Shown in pieces: positions 25,686 through 33,958 of a stretch of 64,000 nucleotides of DNA; the stretch's first letter is position 1; every line of letters begins with the position of its first letter. The stretch lies in assembly GCF_016342265.1 (NCBI RefSeq), contig NZ_JAEIOS010000011.1, positions 682,001 through 746,000 on the forward strand, given 5' to 3'. The DNA is from Corynebacterium meridianum (lineage in GTDB: Bacteria > Actinomycetota > Actinomycetes > Mycobacteriales > Mycobacteriaceae). The notes under the pieces are model-generated. The model saw nothing but the letters and a program-made list of their open reading frames with translations. It had not been told where the DNA came from and did not search any database. The translations under genes were made by a program, and so were the position numbers.

Positions 25686-26962
25686 GCCGTCTCCCCGCCG
25701 TGGAACTCTCCCAGAAACTCGAGCACCGCGTCCCGCGACCGCGCGGCCGCCGCGCCGGATGCGGTCCGGTCGCCGCCGAGTGCCACCGCGGAACCGTAGG
25801 CGGCGGTCGTGTCGGGGACGGGCAGCCCGGCCGGGGTGAACGGCCAACCGACCCCGTGCCCGGCACCCGGATAGACGATGGCGTAGGCGTCGATCCCGGC
25901 CTCCGCGGCGCGCTGGGCCAGTGCCCCGGCCATGGTCTCCGAGTCCCACACCGCGTCAGCGGTCCCTGCGGTCACCAACAGCGGACCACGGACGTTCTCG
26001 ACCGGAATCCGGGCCGCGGCAACGGCATCCTCCCCCGCCTTCCGGCGTGCGTCCGCGTAGTAGCCGGCGAGTTCCAGTGACTTCTGGGCGAGCGCCGGCC
26101 GGAGCCTAGAGCGGAGACGCGCGAACGCGGAGCCGAGTTCCGGCGCGGGCAGATCCACCGCCGGGACGGCATCCCCGAGGTACGTCGTGGCCGAGGGGTC
26201 CGCATGCGGATCGTTCGTGCGGACGTCCGTGGGCGAGTGCGCGACGACCGGGCCGACGAGGTCCGGTTCCGCCACCGCGAGGAGTAGTGCGAGTTCCGCA
26301 CCCCTACCCCGCCCGACCAGGGCGACCCGGTCACCGGCAACCGACCGGTGTCCCACGAACGCGCGGAGGGCCGCACGGAGTTCCCCCACATCGACCCCAC
26401 CGGACTCCCGTGGGAACCAGTCCCAGGCGACGGTGGACCAGCCACGGTCCGCGAGTTCCGCTGCCGCCGCAGCCGGGACGCCGCCCTCGGCGCCGCCGAG
26501 CAGTACCACGCCGGGATGCGGCCCACCGTCATCGGGGACGAAGAAACGGGCCGCCGGGAGTCCCGGCGCCGGTGGCGCGTCGACCTCGCGGGCACGGCGT
26601 CCGATCGTGCGCGATGCACCCGCGCCGAGGGCCGCTCCGGTGCTCCTGACCCGGATGTCCAGTGCTACCGCGCCGGATGGTTCCAGGGAGAATCCGCTAC
26701 CGGGTGTCCCGTGCTCCGGGCGGAGTGTCCACAACGGCCCCAGGCTGTTCGCCGGACCCCATTCGGCGGAACCCGGCAGGGACGTGCAGGTGTCCACCCG
26801 TCCCCCGCCGTCAGCGGTGAACTCGGTCAGTGAGGACCAGACGACCCCGGCGGCATCCGTGGCCCGGAGACCGATCCGCACGACTGCACCCGGCGACACA
26901 TCCGACACTCGAATCGGGAACGGGTCGCTGAGTCCGGAGACCGGGGGAACATCGAGGAACAT
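25682..26962 (-). CDS. BAAT-family acyl-CoA thioesterase-like hydrolase, nucleophile replaced
   Basis: The 426-residue protein matches the acyl-CoA thioesterase/bile-acid acyltransferase (BAAT) layout: an N-terminal beta-sandwich (about 1-115) and a C-terminal alpha/beta-hydrolase domain. The elbow that normally reads G-x-[SC]-x-G-x-E-L is here VGRGRGAELALLL, with Gly219 where the nucleophile should be. The acid region TAGTADAVWDSE and the histidine in YPGAGHGVGWPF are kept. The protein may have lost hydrolase activity. Start 26962 is chosen because a -10 TACGAT (26970-26975, minus strand) ends 7 nt upstream, with a GTGAAA -35 17 nt further; the mRNA is leaderless. cobD overlaps its 3' end. 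Confidence 0.78.
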   Translation of the reverse strand: MFLDVPPVSGLSDPFPIRVSDVSPGAVVRIGLRATDAAGVVWSSLTEFTADGGGRVDTCTSLPGSAEWGPANSLGPLWTLRPEHGTPGSGFSLEPSGAVALDIRVRSTGAALGAGASRTIGRRAREVDAPPAPGLPAARFFVPDDGGPHPGVVLLGGAEGGVPAAAAAELADRGWSTVAWDWFPRESGGVDVGELRAALRAFVGHRSVAGDRVALVGRGRGAELALLLAVAEPDLVGPVVAHSPTDVRTNDPHADPSATTYLGDAVPAVDLPAPELGSAFARLRSRLRPALAQKSLELAGYYADARRKAGEDAVAAARIPVENVRGPLLVTAGTADAVWDSETMAGALAQRAAEAGIDAYAIVYPGAGHGVGWPFTPAGLPVPDTTAAYGSAVALGGDRTASGAAAARSRDAVLEFLGEFHGGETA

Positions 26963-27050
26963 ATCCGCCATCGTAGCGCTGCAACCGCCCCTTTTCACCA
27001 CCTGTGAAAACACCCCGCCACCTGCATATTTGACGCACAGGTGGCAGGAA
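26963..27050 (-). promoter_or_regulatory. Promoter and repeats upstream of the BAAT-like gene
   Basis: The -10 TACGAT is at 26970-26975 and the -35 GTGAAA at 26993-26998, with 17 bp between. CCACCTG occurs twice on the plus strand (26998-27004 and 27018-27024) and its complement CAGGTGG at 27038-27044. The first copy abuts the -35, so the repeats are candidates for a regulator site. Confidence 0.5.
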
Positions 27051-27051
27051 A

Positions 27052-27085
27052 GAGGGCCCGCCCGGTGACTACCGGACGGGCCCTC
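27052..27085 (-). terminator. Terminator after tRNA-Val
   Basis: GAGGGCCCGCCCGG (27052-27065) and CCGGACGGGCCCTC (27072-27085) form a 14-bp stem with one mismatch. A short TTTCC follows on the minus strand. Confidence 0.75.
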
Positions 27086-27088
27086 CAA

Positions 27089-27164
27089 TGGTGCGCCCTG
27101 ACGGGCTCGAACCGCCGACCTGCTGGGTGTAAACCAGCTGCTCTTCCAGCTGAGCTAAAGGCGC
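27089..27164 (-). tRNA. tRNA-Val (anticodon UAC)
   Basis: The acceptor stem GCGCCTT pairs with AGGGCGC, the anticodon loop TTTACAC gives anticodon TAC, and the T-arm contains GGTTCGAGCCC. The 3' ACCA is encoded (CCA at 27089-27091). Confidence 0.96.
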
Positions 27165-27334
27165 GCACAGTGTGTTCATCCGCGTTCGTGGAGGTCCGGT
27201 CACGCCGACGCGTGGCTGGACCGTCGATGTCCGTGGTTGATCACGAACAGTAATCACGAGGACCCGATCGGTACCCGCGAACACGGTCAAACAACGACGG
27301 TTACTCTAGCACGAGCACCGCCGAAACACCGAAG

Positions 27335-27763
27335 CTAGCGCTTCTTCCCGCTCTGCACCAGGCAGGACCCCTGCCATGCACCGAGTCTCTCGGCGGACGT
27401 CTGGACGAGTCCCGCCAGCTGGGCGGACTCCGCAATCAGGCCAGGTTCCACGTGGCCCGGTTTTCCGGCCCCGGGAGTCAGGAGCCAGATACGGCCGTTT
27501 TCGGCGATGGGACGGATCGAATCGACCAGGCCATCCACCAGATCGCCGTCCTCTTCCCGCCACCACAGCAGAACGATGTCGCAGATTTCGTCGGTGTCTT
27601 CCTCGAGAAGGGCCTCCCCGATGACATCCTCGACCGCTTCACTGATGTCGGTGTCGCAGTCCTCGTCCCAGCCGACCTCCTGAACGATGTGGTCCGGCTC
27701 GACCCCGAGAAGCATGGCGTAATCCTGGGCGCTTTCCTTGGCCGCGCCCGGAGCGTCGCTCAC
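27335..27763 (-). CDS. DUF3052 domain-containing protein
   Basis: The 142-residue, strongly acidic cytoplasmic protein belongs to DUF3052 (Rv2239c-like), conserved upstream of aceE in Mycobacteriales. Typical segments are AMLLGVEPDHIVQEVGWDED, a run of Asp/Glu to about residue 60, WWREEDGDLVDGLVD and WLLTPGAGKPGHVEP. No catalytic motif is recognisable and the function is unknown. The GTG has AGGAGG 8 nt upstream. It is divergent from aceE across 437 bp. Confidence 0.9.
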   Translation of the reverse strand: MSDAPGAAKESAQDYAMLLGVEPDHIVQEVGWDEDCDTDISEAVEDVIGEALLEEDTDEICDIVLLWWREEDGDLVDGLVDSIRPIAENGRIWLLTPGAGKPGHVEPGLIAESAQLAGLVQTSAERLGAWQGSCLVQSGKKR

Positions 27764-28200
27764 TGTGTGTTTCCTCCTAAAATTGATCCGGGAAAATGAA
27801 CCGTCCTCCGCCCCCGGCCCGTGCGGCCGGGTTCGGAGAGTCCGGAGACTACCCGGGTGATGTGATCTCGCTAGTACACGCTACCGGGTTTCTCGTCCCC
27901 GTGGTCCATCGCCCGGGGTGTTTCGGCGGTAAACCGCGCCACTCCCGCCCCCGAAACAACCACCCGACGCGACTTCTCCTCGCCATGTCGGCTAAAAGCA
28001 GTGCTCGCGGCGGGTGCGTTCCGTGAGGCATCGCCCGGGGCACCCATACCGCCGTCATACCCGTATCCTTGTGGGCACACGTGCGTTTCCCACTGATCGT
28101 GGGAACGGGCACACCTTCCGGAGGAAACCCCCGAACAGGGGCTCCCGGGCCGGCAGCCCGAACATAGGCACCAGATGATTGATCCACAGGAGGATTCGGT
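27764..28200. promoter_or_regulatory. aceE upstream region
   Basis: I see no gene in these 437 bp. A plus-strand -10 TATCCT lies at 28064-28069, predicting an aceE leader of about 125 nt. That leader contains the hairpin TTCCCAC/GTGGGAA (about 28087-28105) and a second CCCC/GGGG stem near 28128-28142. GGAGGA precedes the ATG. Two TAG-containing sequences near 27870-27885 could serve the divergent DUF3052 gene. Confidence 0.45.
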
Positions 28201-30945
28201 ATGTCCCAGAACCAGGACACCACTGCCACCCCACCCGATGACAGCAACTTCGCGCTGATCCGGGACGGTGTCGCGTCGTATCTGAACGACTCGGACCCCG
28301 AGGAGACCCGTGAATGGATGGAGTCGCTGGACGGCCTCCTCGCTGAAGCCACCCCCGATCGGGCACGATTCCTCATGCTCCGACTCCTCGAACGTGCCAC
28401 GGCCAAGCGCGTTCCCCTACCGCCGCTCACGTCGACGGACTACGTCAACACCATCCCGACGGAGATGGAACCCGAGTTCCCCGGCGACGAGGGCATCGAG
28501 CGCCGCTACCGCAAGTGGATACGCTGGAACGCGGCGATCATGGTGCACCGCGCCCAGCGGCCGGGCATCGGTGTGGGCGGCCACATCTCCACCTACGCCT
28601 CCTCGGCCCCGCTGTACGAGGTCGGCTTCAACTACTTCTTCCGAGGCAAGGACCACCCCGGCGGCGGCGACCAGGTCTTCTTCCAGGGCCACGCCTCCCC
28701 CGGCATGTACGCTCGCGCGTTCCTCGAGGGCCGGCTCAGCGAGGACGACATGGACGGTTTCCGCCAGGAGGTCTCCCGCCCCCAGGGCGGTATGCCCAGC
28801 TACCCGCACCCACACGGTATGCCCGATTTCTGGGAGTTCCCGACCGTGTCCATGGGCCTCGGTCCGATGGACGCCATCTACCAGGCACGGTTCAACCGCT
28901 ACCTGCACAACCGCGGTATCAAGGACACCTCCCAGCAGCACGTGTGGGCGTTCCTCGGTGACGGTGAGATGGACGAGCCGGAGTCCCGTGGCCTGATCCA
29001 GCTCGCCGCACTGAACAACCTGGACAACCTGACCTTCGTGATCAACTGCAACCTGCAGCGTCTCGACGGACCCGTCCGCGGCAACACCAAGATCATCCAG
29101 GAGCTCGAGTCGTTCTTCCGGGGTGCCGGCTGGTCCGTCATCAAGGTCGTCTGGGGACGAGAGTGGGATGAACTGTTCGAGCGCGACAAGACCGGCGAAC
29201 TCGTCCACCTGATGAACACCACCCCCGACGGTGACTTCCAGACGTTCCGCGCGAACGACGGAAAGTTCGTCCGCGAGGAGTTCTTCAACCGGACGCCGGA
29301 GACGAAGAAGCTCGTCGAGGACATGACCGACGAAGAGATCTGGAAGCTCAAGCGCGGCGGCCACGACTACCGCAAGATCTACGCCGCCTACCAGCGCGCG
29401 ATGGAGACCAAGGACCGCCCGACGGTCATCCTGGCGCACACCATCAAGGGCTACGGACTGGGCCACAACTTCGAGGGCCGCAACGCGACCCACCAGATGA
29501 AGAAACTCACCCTCGACGACCTGAAGCTGTTCCGCGACAAGCAGCAGATCCCGATCTCCGACGAGGAGCTCGAGAAGGACCCCTACCTGCCGCCGTACTA
29601 CCACCCCGGCGAGGATTCCGAGGAGATCCAGTACATGCTGGAGCGCCGGCGCGAGCTCGGCGGTTTCGTGCCCGAGCGCCGTTCCACCTACAAGCCGCTC
29701 GAGGTCCCGGACATGGATGCCCTGAAGTCCCTGCGCAAGGGTTCCGGCAAGCAGGAGGTCGCCACCACCATGGCGCTCGTGCGCACCTTCAAGGAACTCA
29801 TGCGTGACAAGGAACTGCGCCGCCGGTTCGTCCCGATCATCCCGGACGAGGCACGCACCTTCGGCATGGACTCCTGGTTCCCGACCCTGAAGATCTACAA
29901 CCCGCACGGCCAGAACTACACCCCGGTCGACCATGACCTCATGCTCTCCTACCGGGAGGCCGTCGACGGGCAGATCATGCACGAGGGCATCAACGAGGCC
30001 GGTTCCATGGGCGAATTCATGGCCGCCGGCACCTCCTACGCCACCCACGGCGAGCCGATGATCCCGCTCTACATCTTCTACTCGATGTTCGGGTTCCAGC
30101 GCACCGGTGACTCCATCTGGGCCGCGGCGGACCAGATGGCGCGTGGCTTCCTCCTCGGTGCGACCGCGGGTCGTACCACGCTGACCGGTGAGGGCCTGCA
30201 GCACATGGACGGCCACTCGCCGATCCTGGCCTCGACCAACCCCGCCGTCGTCACCTACGACCCGGCGTTCGCGTTCGAGCTCGCGCACCTCATCCGGGAG
30301 GGCATCGACCGCATGTACGGCCCGGGCCGCGGCGAAAACGTGATCTACTATCTCACCATCTACAACGAGCCGACCCCGCAGCCGAAGGAGCCGGAGAACC
30401 TCGATGTGGAGGGCCTGCACAAGGGCATCTACCTCTACGATCCAGCAGGTGAGGGCGAGGGCCACGAGGCCTCCATCCTCGCCTCCGGCATCGGGATGCA
30501 GGCGGCGCTCAAGGCGAAGGGGATACTGGCCGAGGAGTACGGCGTCCGGGCCAACATCTTCTCCGTCACCTCGTGGAACGAGCTCGCCCGGGACGGTCAG
30601 GCACGCGATCTCGAGCAGCTCCGCCACCCGGCGGAGGAGGTCGAGGACCCGTACGTCCAGCGCAAGCTCGCCGACGTCTCCGGCCCGTTCGTCGCGGTCT
30701 CCGACTTCGCCACCACGCTGCCGGAACAGATCCGCAAGTGGGTGCCCGGTGACTACACCACCCTCGGTACCGACGGCTTCGGTTTCTCCGACACGCGTCC
30801 GGCCGCCCGCCGTTTCTTCAACACGGACGCCGAGTCCGTCGTCGTGGCGGTTCTCGCCGGTCTCGCCCGTGAAGGGAAGATCGACGTCTCCGTGGCGGAC
30901 AACGCCGCGAAGAAGTTCGAGATCACGGATCCGACGGTGGTCTGA
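28201..30945 (+). CDS. aceE: Pyruvate dehydrogenase E1 component (homodimeric)
   Basis: The 914-residue homodimeric E1p decarboxylates pyruvate with thiamine diphosphate and passes the acetyl group to the E2 lipoyl domain. The ThDP-binding motif begins [12 protein letters not shown] near residue 257 and ends [20 protein letters not shown] near 277-296. The catalytic loop region includes [15 protein letters not shown] near 421, and the C-terminal transketolase-like domain begins near 700. In corynebacteria E1p works in a hybrid complex with OdhA. It is monocistronic: an independent promoter precedes it and a very strong terminator follows 27 nt after the stop. Confidence 0.97.
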   Translation: MSQNQDTTATPPDDSNFALIRDGVASYLNDSDPEETREWMESLDGLLAEATPDRARFLMLRLLERATAKRVPLPPLTSTDYVNTIPTEMEPEFPGDEGIERRYRKWIRWNAAIMVHRAQRPGIGVGGHISTYASSAPLYEVGFNYFFRGKDHPGGGDQVFFQGHASPGMYARAFLEGRLSEDDMDGFRQEVSRPQGGMPSYPHPHGMPDFWEFPTVSMGLGPMDAIYQARFNRYLHNRGIKDTSQQHVWAFLGDGEMDEPESRGLIQLAALNNLDNLTFVINCNLQRLDGPVRGNTKIIQELESFFRGAGWSVIKVVWGREWDELFERDKTGELVHLMNTTPDGDFQTFRANDGKFVREEFFNRTPETKKLVEDMTDEEIWKLKRGGHDYRKIYAAYQRAMETKDRPTVILAHTIKGYGLGHNFEGRNATHQMKKLTLDDLKLFRDKQQIPISDEELEKDPYLPPYYHPGEDSEEIQYMLERRRELGGFVPERRSTYKPLEVPDMDALKSLRKGSGKQEVATTMALVRTFKELMRDKELRRRFVPIIPDEARTFGMDSWFPTLKIYNPHGQNYTPVDHDLMLSYREAVDGQIMHEGINEAGSMGEFMAAGTSYATHGEPMIPLYIFYSMFGFQRTGDSIWAAADQMARGFLLGATAGRTTLTGEGLQHMDGHSPILASTNPAVVTYDPAFAFELAHLIREGIDRMYGPGRGENVIYYLTIYNEPTPQPKEPENLDVEGLHKGIYLYDPAGEGEGHEASILASGIGMQAALKAKGILAEEYGVRANIFSVTSWNELARDGQARDLEQLRHPAEEVEDPYVQRKLADVSGPFVAVSDFATTLPEQIRKWVPGDYTTLGTDGFGFSDTRPAARRFFNTDAESVVVAVLAGLAREGKIDVSVADNAAKKFEITDPTVV

Positions 30946-30971
30946 CCGGATCGTCGACGCTTCTCACTGAC

Positions 30972-31021
30972 GGGCTGTGTGCCCCGGAAACCTGGTTTCC
31001 GGGGCACACAGCCCGTTTCTT
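30972..31021 (+). terminator. Strong rho-independent terminator of aceE
   Basis: A perfect 18-bp stem (30972-30989 with 30997-31014; arms begin GGGCTGTGTGCC and end GGCACACAGCCC) with a 7-nt loop, followed by GTTTCTT. Confidence 0.93.
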
Positions 31022-31094
31022 CCGTCGACCTACGGTACGTCCCCCGACCTGCCTGCAGGATCGACACGGGGAGCTTCCCGCTAGTATCGGGACC

Positions 31095-31691
31095 ATGGAC
31101 TCAACATCTGGCGGGCCAGGAGCAACCGGGGAGCCGGTCGGGATCCCGCACCGCCGGTTGCGCGAGGAGACCGAGGCGGAACTGATCAGGGCCGTGGGAC
31201 GGGGTCAGCTCGATCTCGGTACGTTCAGTGAGTTGTCCGCGTCGGTCTGGGCGGCTGAGACCCCCGACGAATTCCGTGAGACGGTGCAACGGGTTCCGGC
31301 CCCGGTCCCGAACCGCGCCGCTGTCCCGGACCCCGACCGGAGAACCATGAACGTGGTGCTCGGGGACATCTCCAGCCGGGGCGTCTGGCGCCTGCCCCGG
31401 GAGCTGCGCATCCATTCGCTCATCGGTGATGTCACACTCGATCTACGGGAAGCCACGATGGCATCGGACCGCTGTCGGATCACGTTGATGAGCCTGCTCG
31501 GGGACTGCACCCTGATCATCCCGGAGGTGGTGTCTGTGACGGTGACCGCGACGACGGTCCTCGGGAATTTCCGCACCGCAGCTGCGGCCAGGCCCACCGG
31601 CCCCGAGATCGAGATCGGGGGGTTCAGTTTCTGCGGTGATCTCAACGTGGTGACCACGACTCCGGGGTGGACTTCGGTCACGGGCCTCTGA
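31095..31691 (+). CDS. DUF1707 domain protein with LiaF-like C-terminal part
   Basis: The 198-residue protein lacks membrane segments. An N-terminal DUF1707-type (SHOCT-like) domain at about 20-70 (LREETEAELIRAVGRGQLDL, FSELSASVWAAET) is followed by a beta-rich domain (about 82-195) with repeated GDISSRGVW, IGDVTLDLREA, LGDCTLIIPEVV and FCGDLNVV elements. These resemble the YvqF/LiaF-type cell-wall-stress domain. A role in envelope-stress sensing is inferred. A -10 TAGTAT (31082-31087) ends exactly 7 nt before the ATG, so the mRNA is leaderless. Confidence 0.85.
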   Translation: MDSTSGGPGATGEPVGIPHRRLREETEAELIRAVGRGQLDLGTFSELSASVWAAETPDEFRETVQRVPAPVPNRAAVPDPDRRTMNVVLGDISSRGVWRLPRELRIHSLIGDVTLDLREATMASDRCRITLMSLLGDCTLIIPEVVSVTVTATTVLGNFRTAAAARPTGPEIEIGGFSFCGDLNVVTTTPGWTSVTGL

Positions 31692-31712
31692 TTCAGCGTT
31701 CGCCGATGACCG

Positions 31713-32750
31713 TCAGTTCGCGTGCGGAACCGCCGGGCGGGTGGCGAGAATCGCCTCGTCGATGATCGCGTTGACCGCGTCCGGGGCCTCCAGCACCACC
31801 ATGTGCCCCGCGTCGGGGATGACCCGCAGTTTCGCCCGCGGCCACAGTTCGACGGTGCGCTCCGCCTGCTCTACCGGCGTGACGTTGTCCTTGTCCCCGA
31901 CGACGACGTAGCCGGGGATCTCGCTCAGGTAGGCGACGGCGGCGAGTTCCTGGTGGCTCTGCAGTTCCGGGAAGAAGCCGATGTACGTCTCGGCCGGGGT
32001 CTCGTGGATCTGGTCGGCGTGGAACTCGATGACGTCGTAGTCGGTGCCGTTACGCTGGAAGATCGTCACCGCCAGCACCGGCGCGAGCATCTCCATCAGT
32101 TCCCTCCGGATCCGGTCGGATTCCTCGGGGTTCCGGGAGATCACCCCGTGGACCCGGTCCGCGACAGGATTGTCGATGATCTGGGCGATCCCCCCGGAGG
32201 CCATCGGTTCCATCGCGGTGGAGACCGTGATCACGGCGGAGATCCGGTCGCGTAGGGTGTCGCCGCAGCGGCGCACGAGGCTCATCAGGATCATTCCCCC
32301 CATGGAGTGTCCGACGAGGATGATCCGACCGGTGGGGACCCGCGCGGCGATCACGGCGAGGACGTCGTCCGCCGCGCCGTCGATCGTGCACCGTTCGGGT
32401 GCGACCATTCCGGTGGCGCCGTGCCCGCGGAGATCGAGCAGCACGGACCGGATGTCGGGGTGACTGTGGCGCAGGTGATCCACCTGGAAGAACCAGGCTT
32501 CCGCGGTCAGTGTGAACCCGTGCACGAAGACGACGGTGGTGTCCGCGTGTTCCGGGCCGACCTCGTAGTAGTGGAGGTCGATCCCGTCGTTGGTCACGGT
32601 CCCGCGACGGTCGATGTCGGTGAGTCCGGGGCGGATCCCCTCCGTCTGGATGCCTGCACGGACGGTGCGCAGACCGGAGCGCCCCCACGGGGTGATCCGG
32701 TGGGAGATGCGGCGCAGGGCGTTCACTGCGCGGCCGGGATCCAGGACCAT
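31713..32750 (-). CDS. Alpha/beta-fold hydrolase
   Basis: The 345-residue alpha/beta hydrolase has a nucleophile elbow VGHSMGGM near residue 144, an oxyanion-hole HGFTLTAE near 78, an acid in VVVGDKDNVTPVEQ near 290 and a catalytic His in DAGHMVVLEAP near 318. About 45 residues precede the hydrolase fold. No signal peptide is clear. Substrate unknown; a lipase/esterase role is plausible given mycolate-containing relatives. The ATG has AGGAAGG upstream, and a -10 TATTGT lies at 32794-32799 on the minus strand. It is convergent with the DUF1707 gene. Confidence 0.85.
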   Translation of the reverse strand: MVLDPGRAVNALRRISHRITPWGRSGLRTVRAGIQTEGIRPGLTDIDRRGTVTNDGIDLHYYEVGPEHADTTVVFVHGFTLTAEAWFFQVDHLRHSHPDIRSVLLDLRGHGATGMVAPERCTIDGAADDVLAVIAARVPTGRIILVGHSMGGMILMSLVRRCGDTLRDRISAVITVSTAMEPMASGGIAQIIDNPVADRVHGVISRNPEESDRIRRELMEMLAPVLAVTIFQRNGTDYDVIEFHADQIHETPAETYIGFFPELQSHQELAAVAYLSEIPGYVVVGDKDNVTPVEQAERTVELWPRAKLRVIPDAGHMVVLEAPDAVNAIIDEAILATRPAVPHAN

Positions 32751-32839
32751 GGTGGCCTTCCTGATTGAGGGGTTGACGCTTTCGATCGATCACACAATAC
32801 CGTCTCGGCGCCCGTTGGTATGACACGGTCACGTGCCGG

Positions 32840-32845
32840 TAGCCT
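32840..32845 (+). promoter_or_regulatory. Acyl carrier protein gene -10
   Basis: TAGCCT, predicting initiation near 32852 and a leader of about 50 nt. Confidence 0.45.
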
Positions 32846-32903
32846 GGACAGTGGCACCACCTCCCCCGAACCGTCCGATCTACCGCGAAGGACACCGCCC
32901 GAG

Positions 32904-33194
32904 ATGTCGCTCACCGAACCCATCACCCACGCCGCCGAACCGGGTACCGGCACACTGACAACCGTCGTGGACGTCATCGGCACCGCCTCGGGACTCGAGC
33001 CGGAGGAGATCTCGGGCGACTCCCGGATCTCGGATCTGGCCATCGATTCACTGTCTCTGGTGGAGATCGCCGTGCGCCTCGAGGATGCCTTCGGCATCCG
33101 TATCGTCGACACCGACATGGACCGTTTCGGCACGGTCGCCGACATCGTGGCGCTGGTCGACGAGCTCGCCACCGGGGACACCTCCGGTCAGTAG
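32904..33194 (+). CDS. Acyl carrier protein (AcpM-like)
   Basis: The 96-residue acyl carrier protein takes 4'-phosphopantetheine on the serine of DLAIDSLSLVEIAVRLED near residue 49. Its neighbourhood downstream of aceE and its size match AcpM-type proteins of Mycobacteriales, which carry chains for FAS-II or meromycolate-related steps. The N-terminal extension (MSLTEPITHAAEPGTGT) is a little longer than E. coli AcpP. The ATG at 32904 is chosen because the conserved part starts soon after and AAGGA lies upstream. No other fatty-acid synthesis gene is adjacent. Confidence 0.88.
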   Translation: MSLTEPITHAAEPGTGTLTTVVDVIGTASGLEPEEISGDSRISDLAIDSLSLVEIAVRLEDAFGIRIVDTDMDRFGTVADIVALVDELATGDTSGQ

Positions 33195-33228
33195 CGGAAT
33201 GTCCCGTTCCGGTATCTCACCGCGGGAC

Positions 33229-33684
33229 TCAGACCCACTCCGCCGTCCACCGGTCATCCGCTGGAGTGCCGTCGAACACGGTCAGTTCGACGTCGAAGTC
33301 GTGGGTGTCGCCCAGACCGTCCAGGAGCCTGGCCAGCCGGAGCAGTTCGTTCCGTGCCCCGCTGAGGGGCTGGTTGCAGTCGACTCCGCGCGGAACGGCG
33401 CACGACCGGCTCCAGCCGGTGCACCAGTCCGCGGTCAGCGGATCGGTACCGGGCGGGGCCTGGAGGCCCGGAGTCGGCAGGCACACGGCCATGGCGGACT
33501 CCACCACCGGGCGGAGTGCCACCGGTAGTCCGGTGATGATCAGGCGCGCGTGGGTGGTGTTCGCGCGCGCGGCGGCGGCACGGTCCGGCTGTCCGTGGCC
33601 GGAGTGTTCCCGCAGCGCAGGCGCGGTGGAACATGTTGATCGCTGTGTCACGGATGTCCTCGCAATGGGCAGCACGGTGAACAC
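33229..33684 (-). CDS. Hypothetical protein with several cysteines
   Basis: A possible 151-residue protein of unknown function. The C-terminal two thirds look coding: RLIITGLPVALRPVVESAM, WCTGWSRSCAVPRGVDC and LLRLARLLDGLGDTHDFDVE, with a strong G/C bias at third codon positions. The N-terminal 35 residues are Ser/Thr/Arg-rich, and an overlapping frame on the same strand (CEDIRDTAINMFHRAC) also looks protein-like there, so the start may be wrong or a frameshift may be present. No domain is recognised. It is convergent with the acyl carrier protein gene. Confidence 0.45.
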   Translation of the reverse strand: MFTVLPIARTSVTQRSTCSTAPALREHSGHGQPDRAAAARANTTHARLIITGLPVALRPVVESAMAVCLPTPGLQAPPGTDPLTADWCTGWSRSCAVPRGVDCNQPLSGARNELLRLARLLDGLGDTHDFDVELTVFDGTPADDRWTAEWV

Positions 33685-33880
33685 CGTGCCAGCGTGGGGC
33701 GATCACGCGATGTCCCCATCAGTCGTGTGCCCACGGTGGACGGTGCAAGACGAGGGTCGTCTTCCCCAACGGCCTCGGTCTGCGCTCCCCCCGCCCCGTC
33801 TCTATCCACGGACACCGTGATCATCGATCAGGTGACACCGGGCGATAACAGAAAGGTAACGGCGGGCTATCCTGACCCAA
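33685..33880. other. Spacer with MtrA-like repeat and leaderless promoter at its right end
   Basis: No gene is seen in 33685-33840. At the right end a direct repeat ATAAC-AGAAAG-GTAAC (33845-33860) stands 7 bp upstream of a plus-strand -10 TATCCT (33868-33873). The spacing RTAAC-N6-RTAAC resembles sites described for the MtrA response regulator of actinobacteria. The hexamer ends 7 nt before GTG 33881. Confidence 0.5.
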
Positions 33881-33955
33881 GTGTCAGGCAACACAGACCA
33901 CACCGGCAACCCTCGACAACAACTTGATCCCCCCATTTTCTTAATCTCAACTTGA
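33881..33955 (+). pseudogene. Remnant of a transporter gene (BCCT-like N terminus)
   Basis: Twenty-four codons from a leaderless GTG end at TGA 33953-33955, only 3 nt before the convergent serine hydrolase stop. The last part, QQLDPPIFLIST, resembles the cytoplasmic end and TM1 entry of BCCT (betaine/choline/carnitine) transporters, which often have a NPPVFF-like sequence there. With a good promoter and an MtrA-like site, as on osmoregulated transporter genes, I infer a transporter gene whose body has been deleted. It could instead be a genuine short peptide. Confidence 0.4.
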
Positions 33956-33958
33956 GGA

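Noticed and set aside
24744..27050. Cobalamin riboswitch near cobD
   Set aside because: cobD overlaps the preceding gene, and that gene has a leaderless promoter with no room for a riboswitch.
28417..30627. 736-codon minus-strand frame opposite aceE
   Set aside because: Shadow of a strongly biased coding sequence; Val/Leu/Glu/Arg-rich with no motif.
33648..33719. Second short cysteine-containing frame (CSPCCP, 23 codons, minus strand)
   Set aside because: No -10 at leaderless distance, no ribosome-binding site, and no sulfur-related gene downstream; probably chance.
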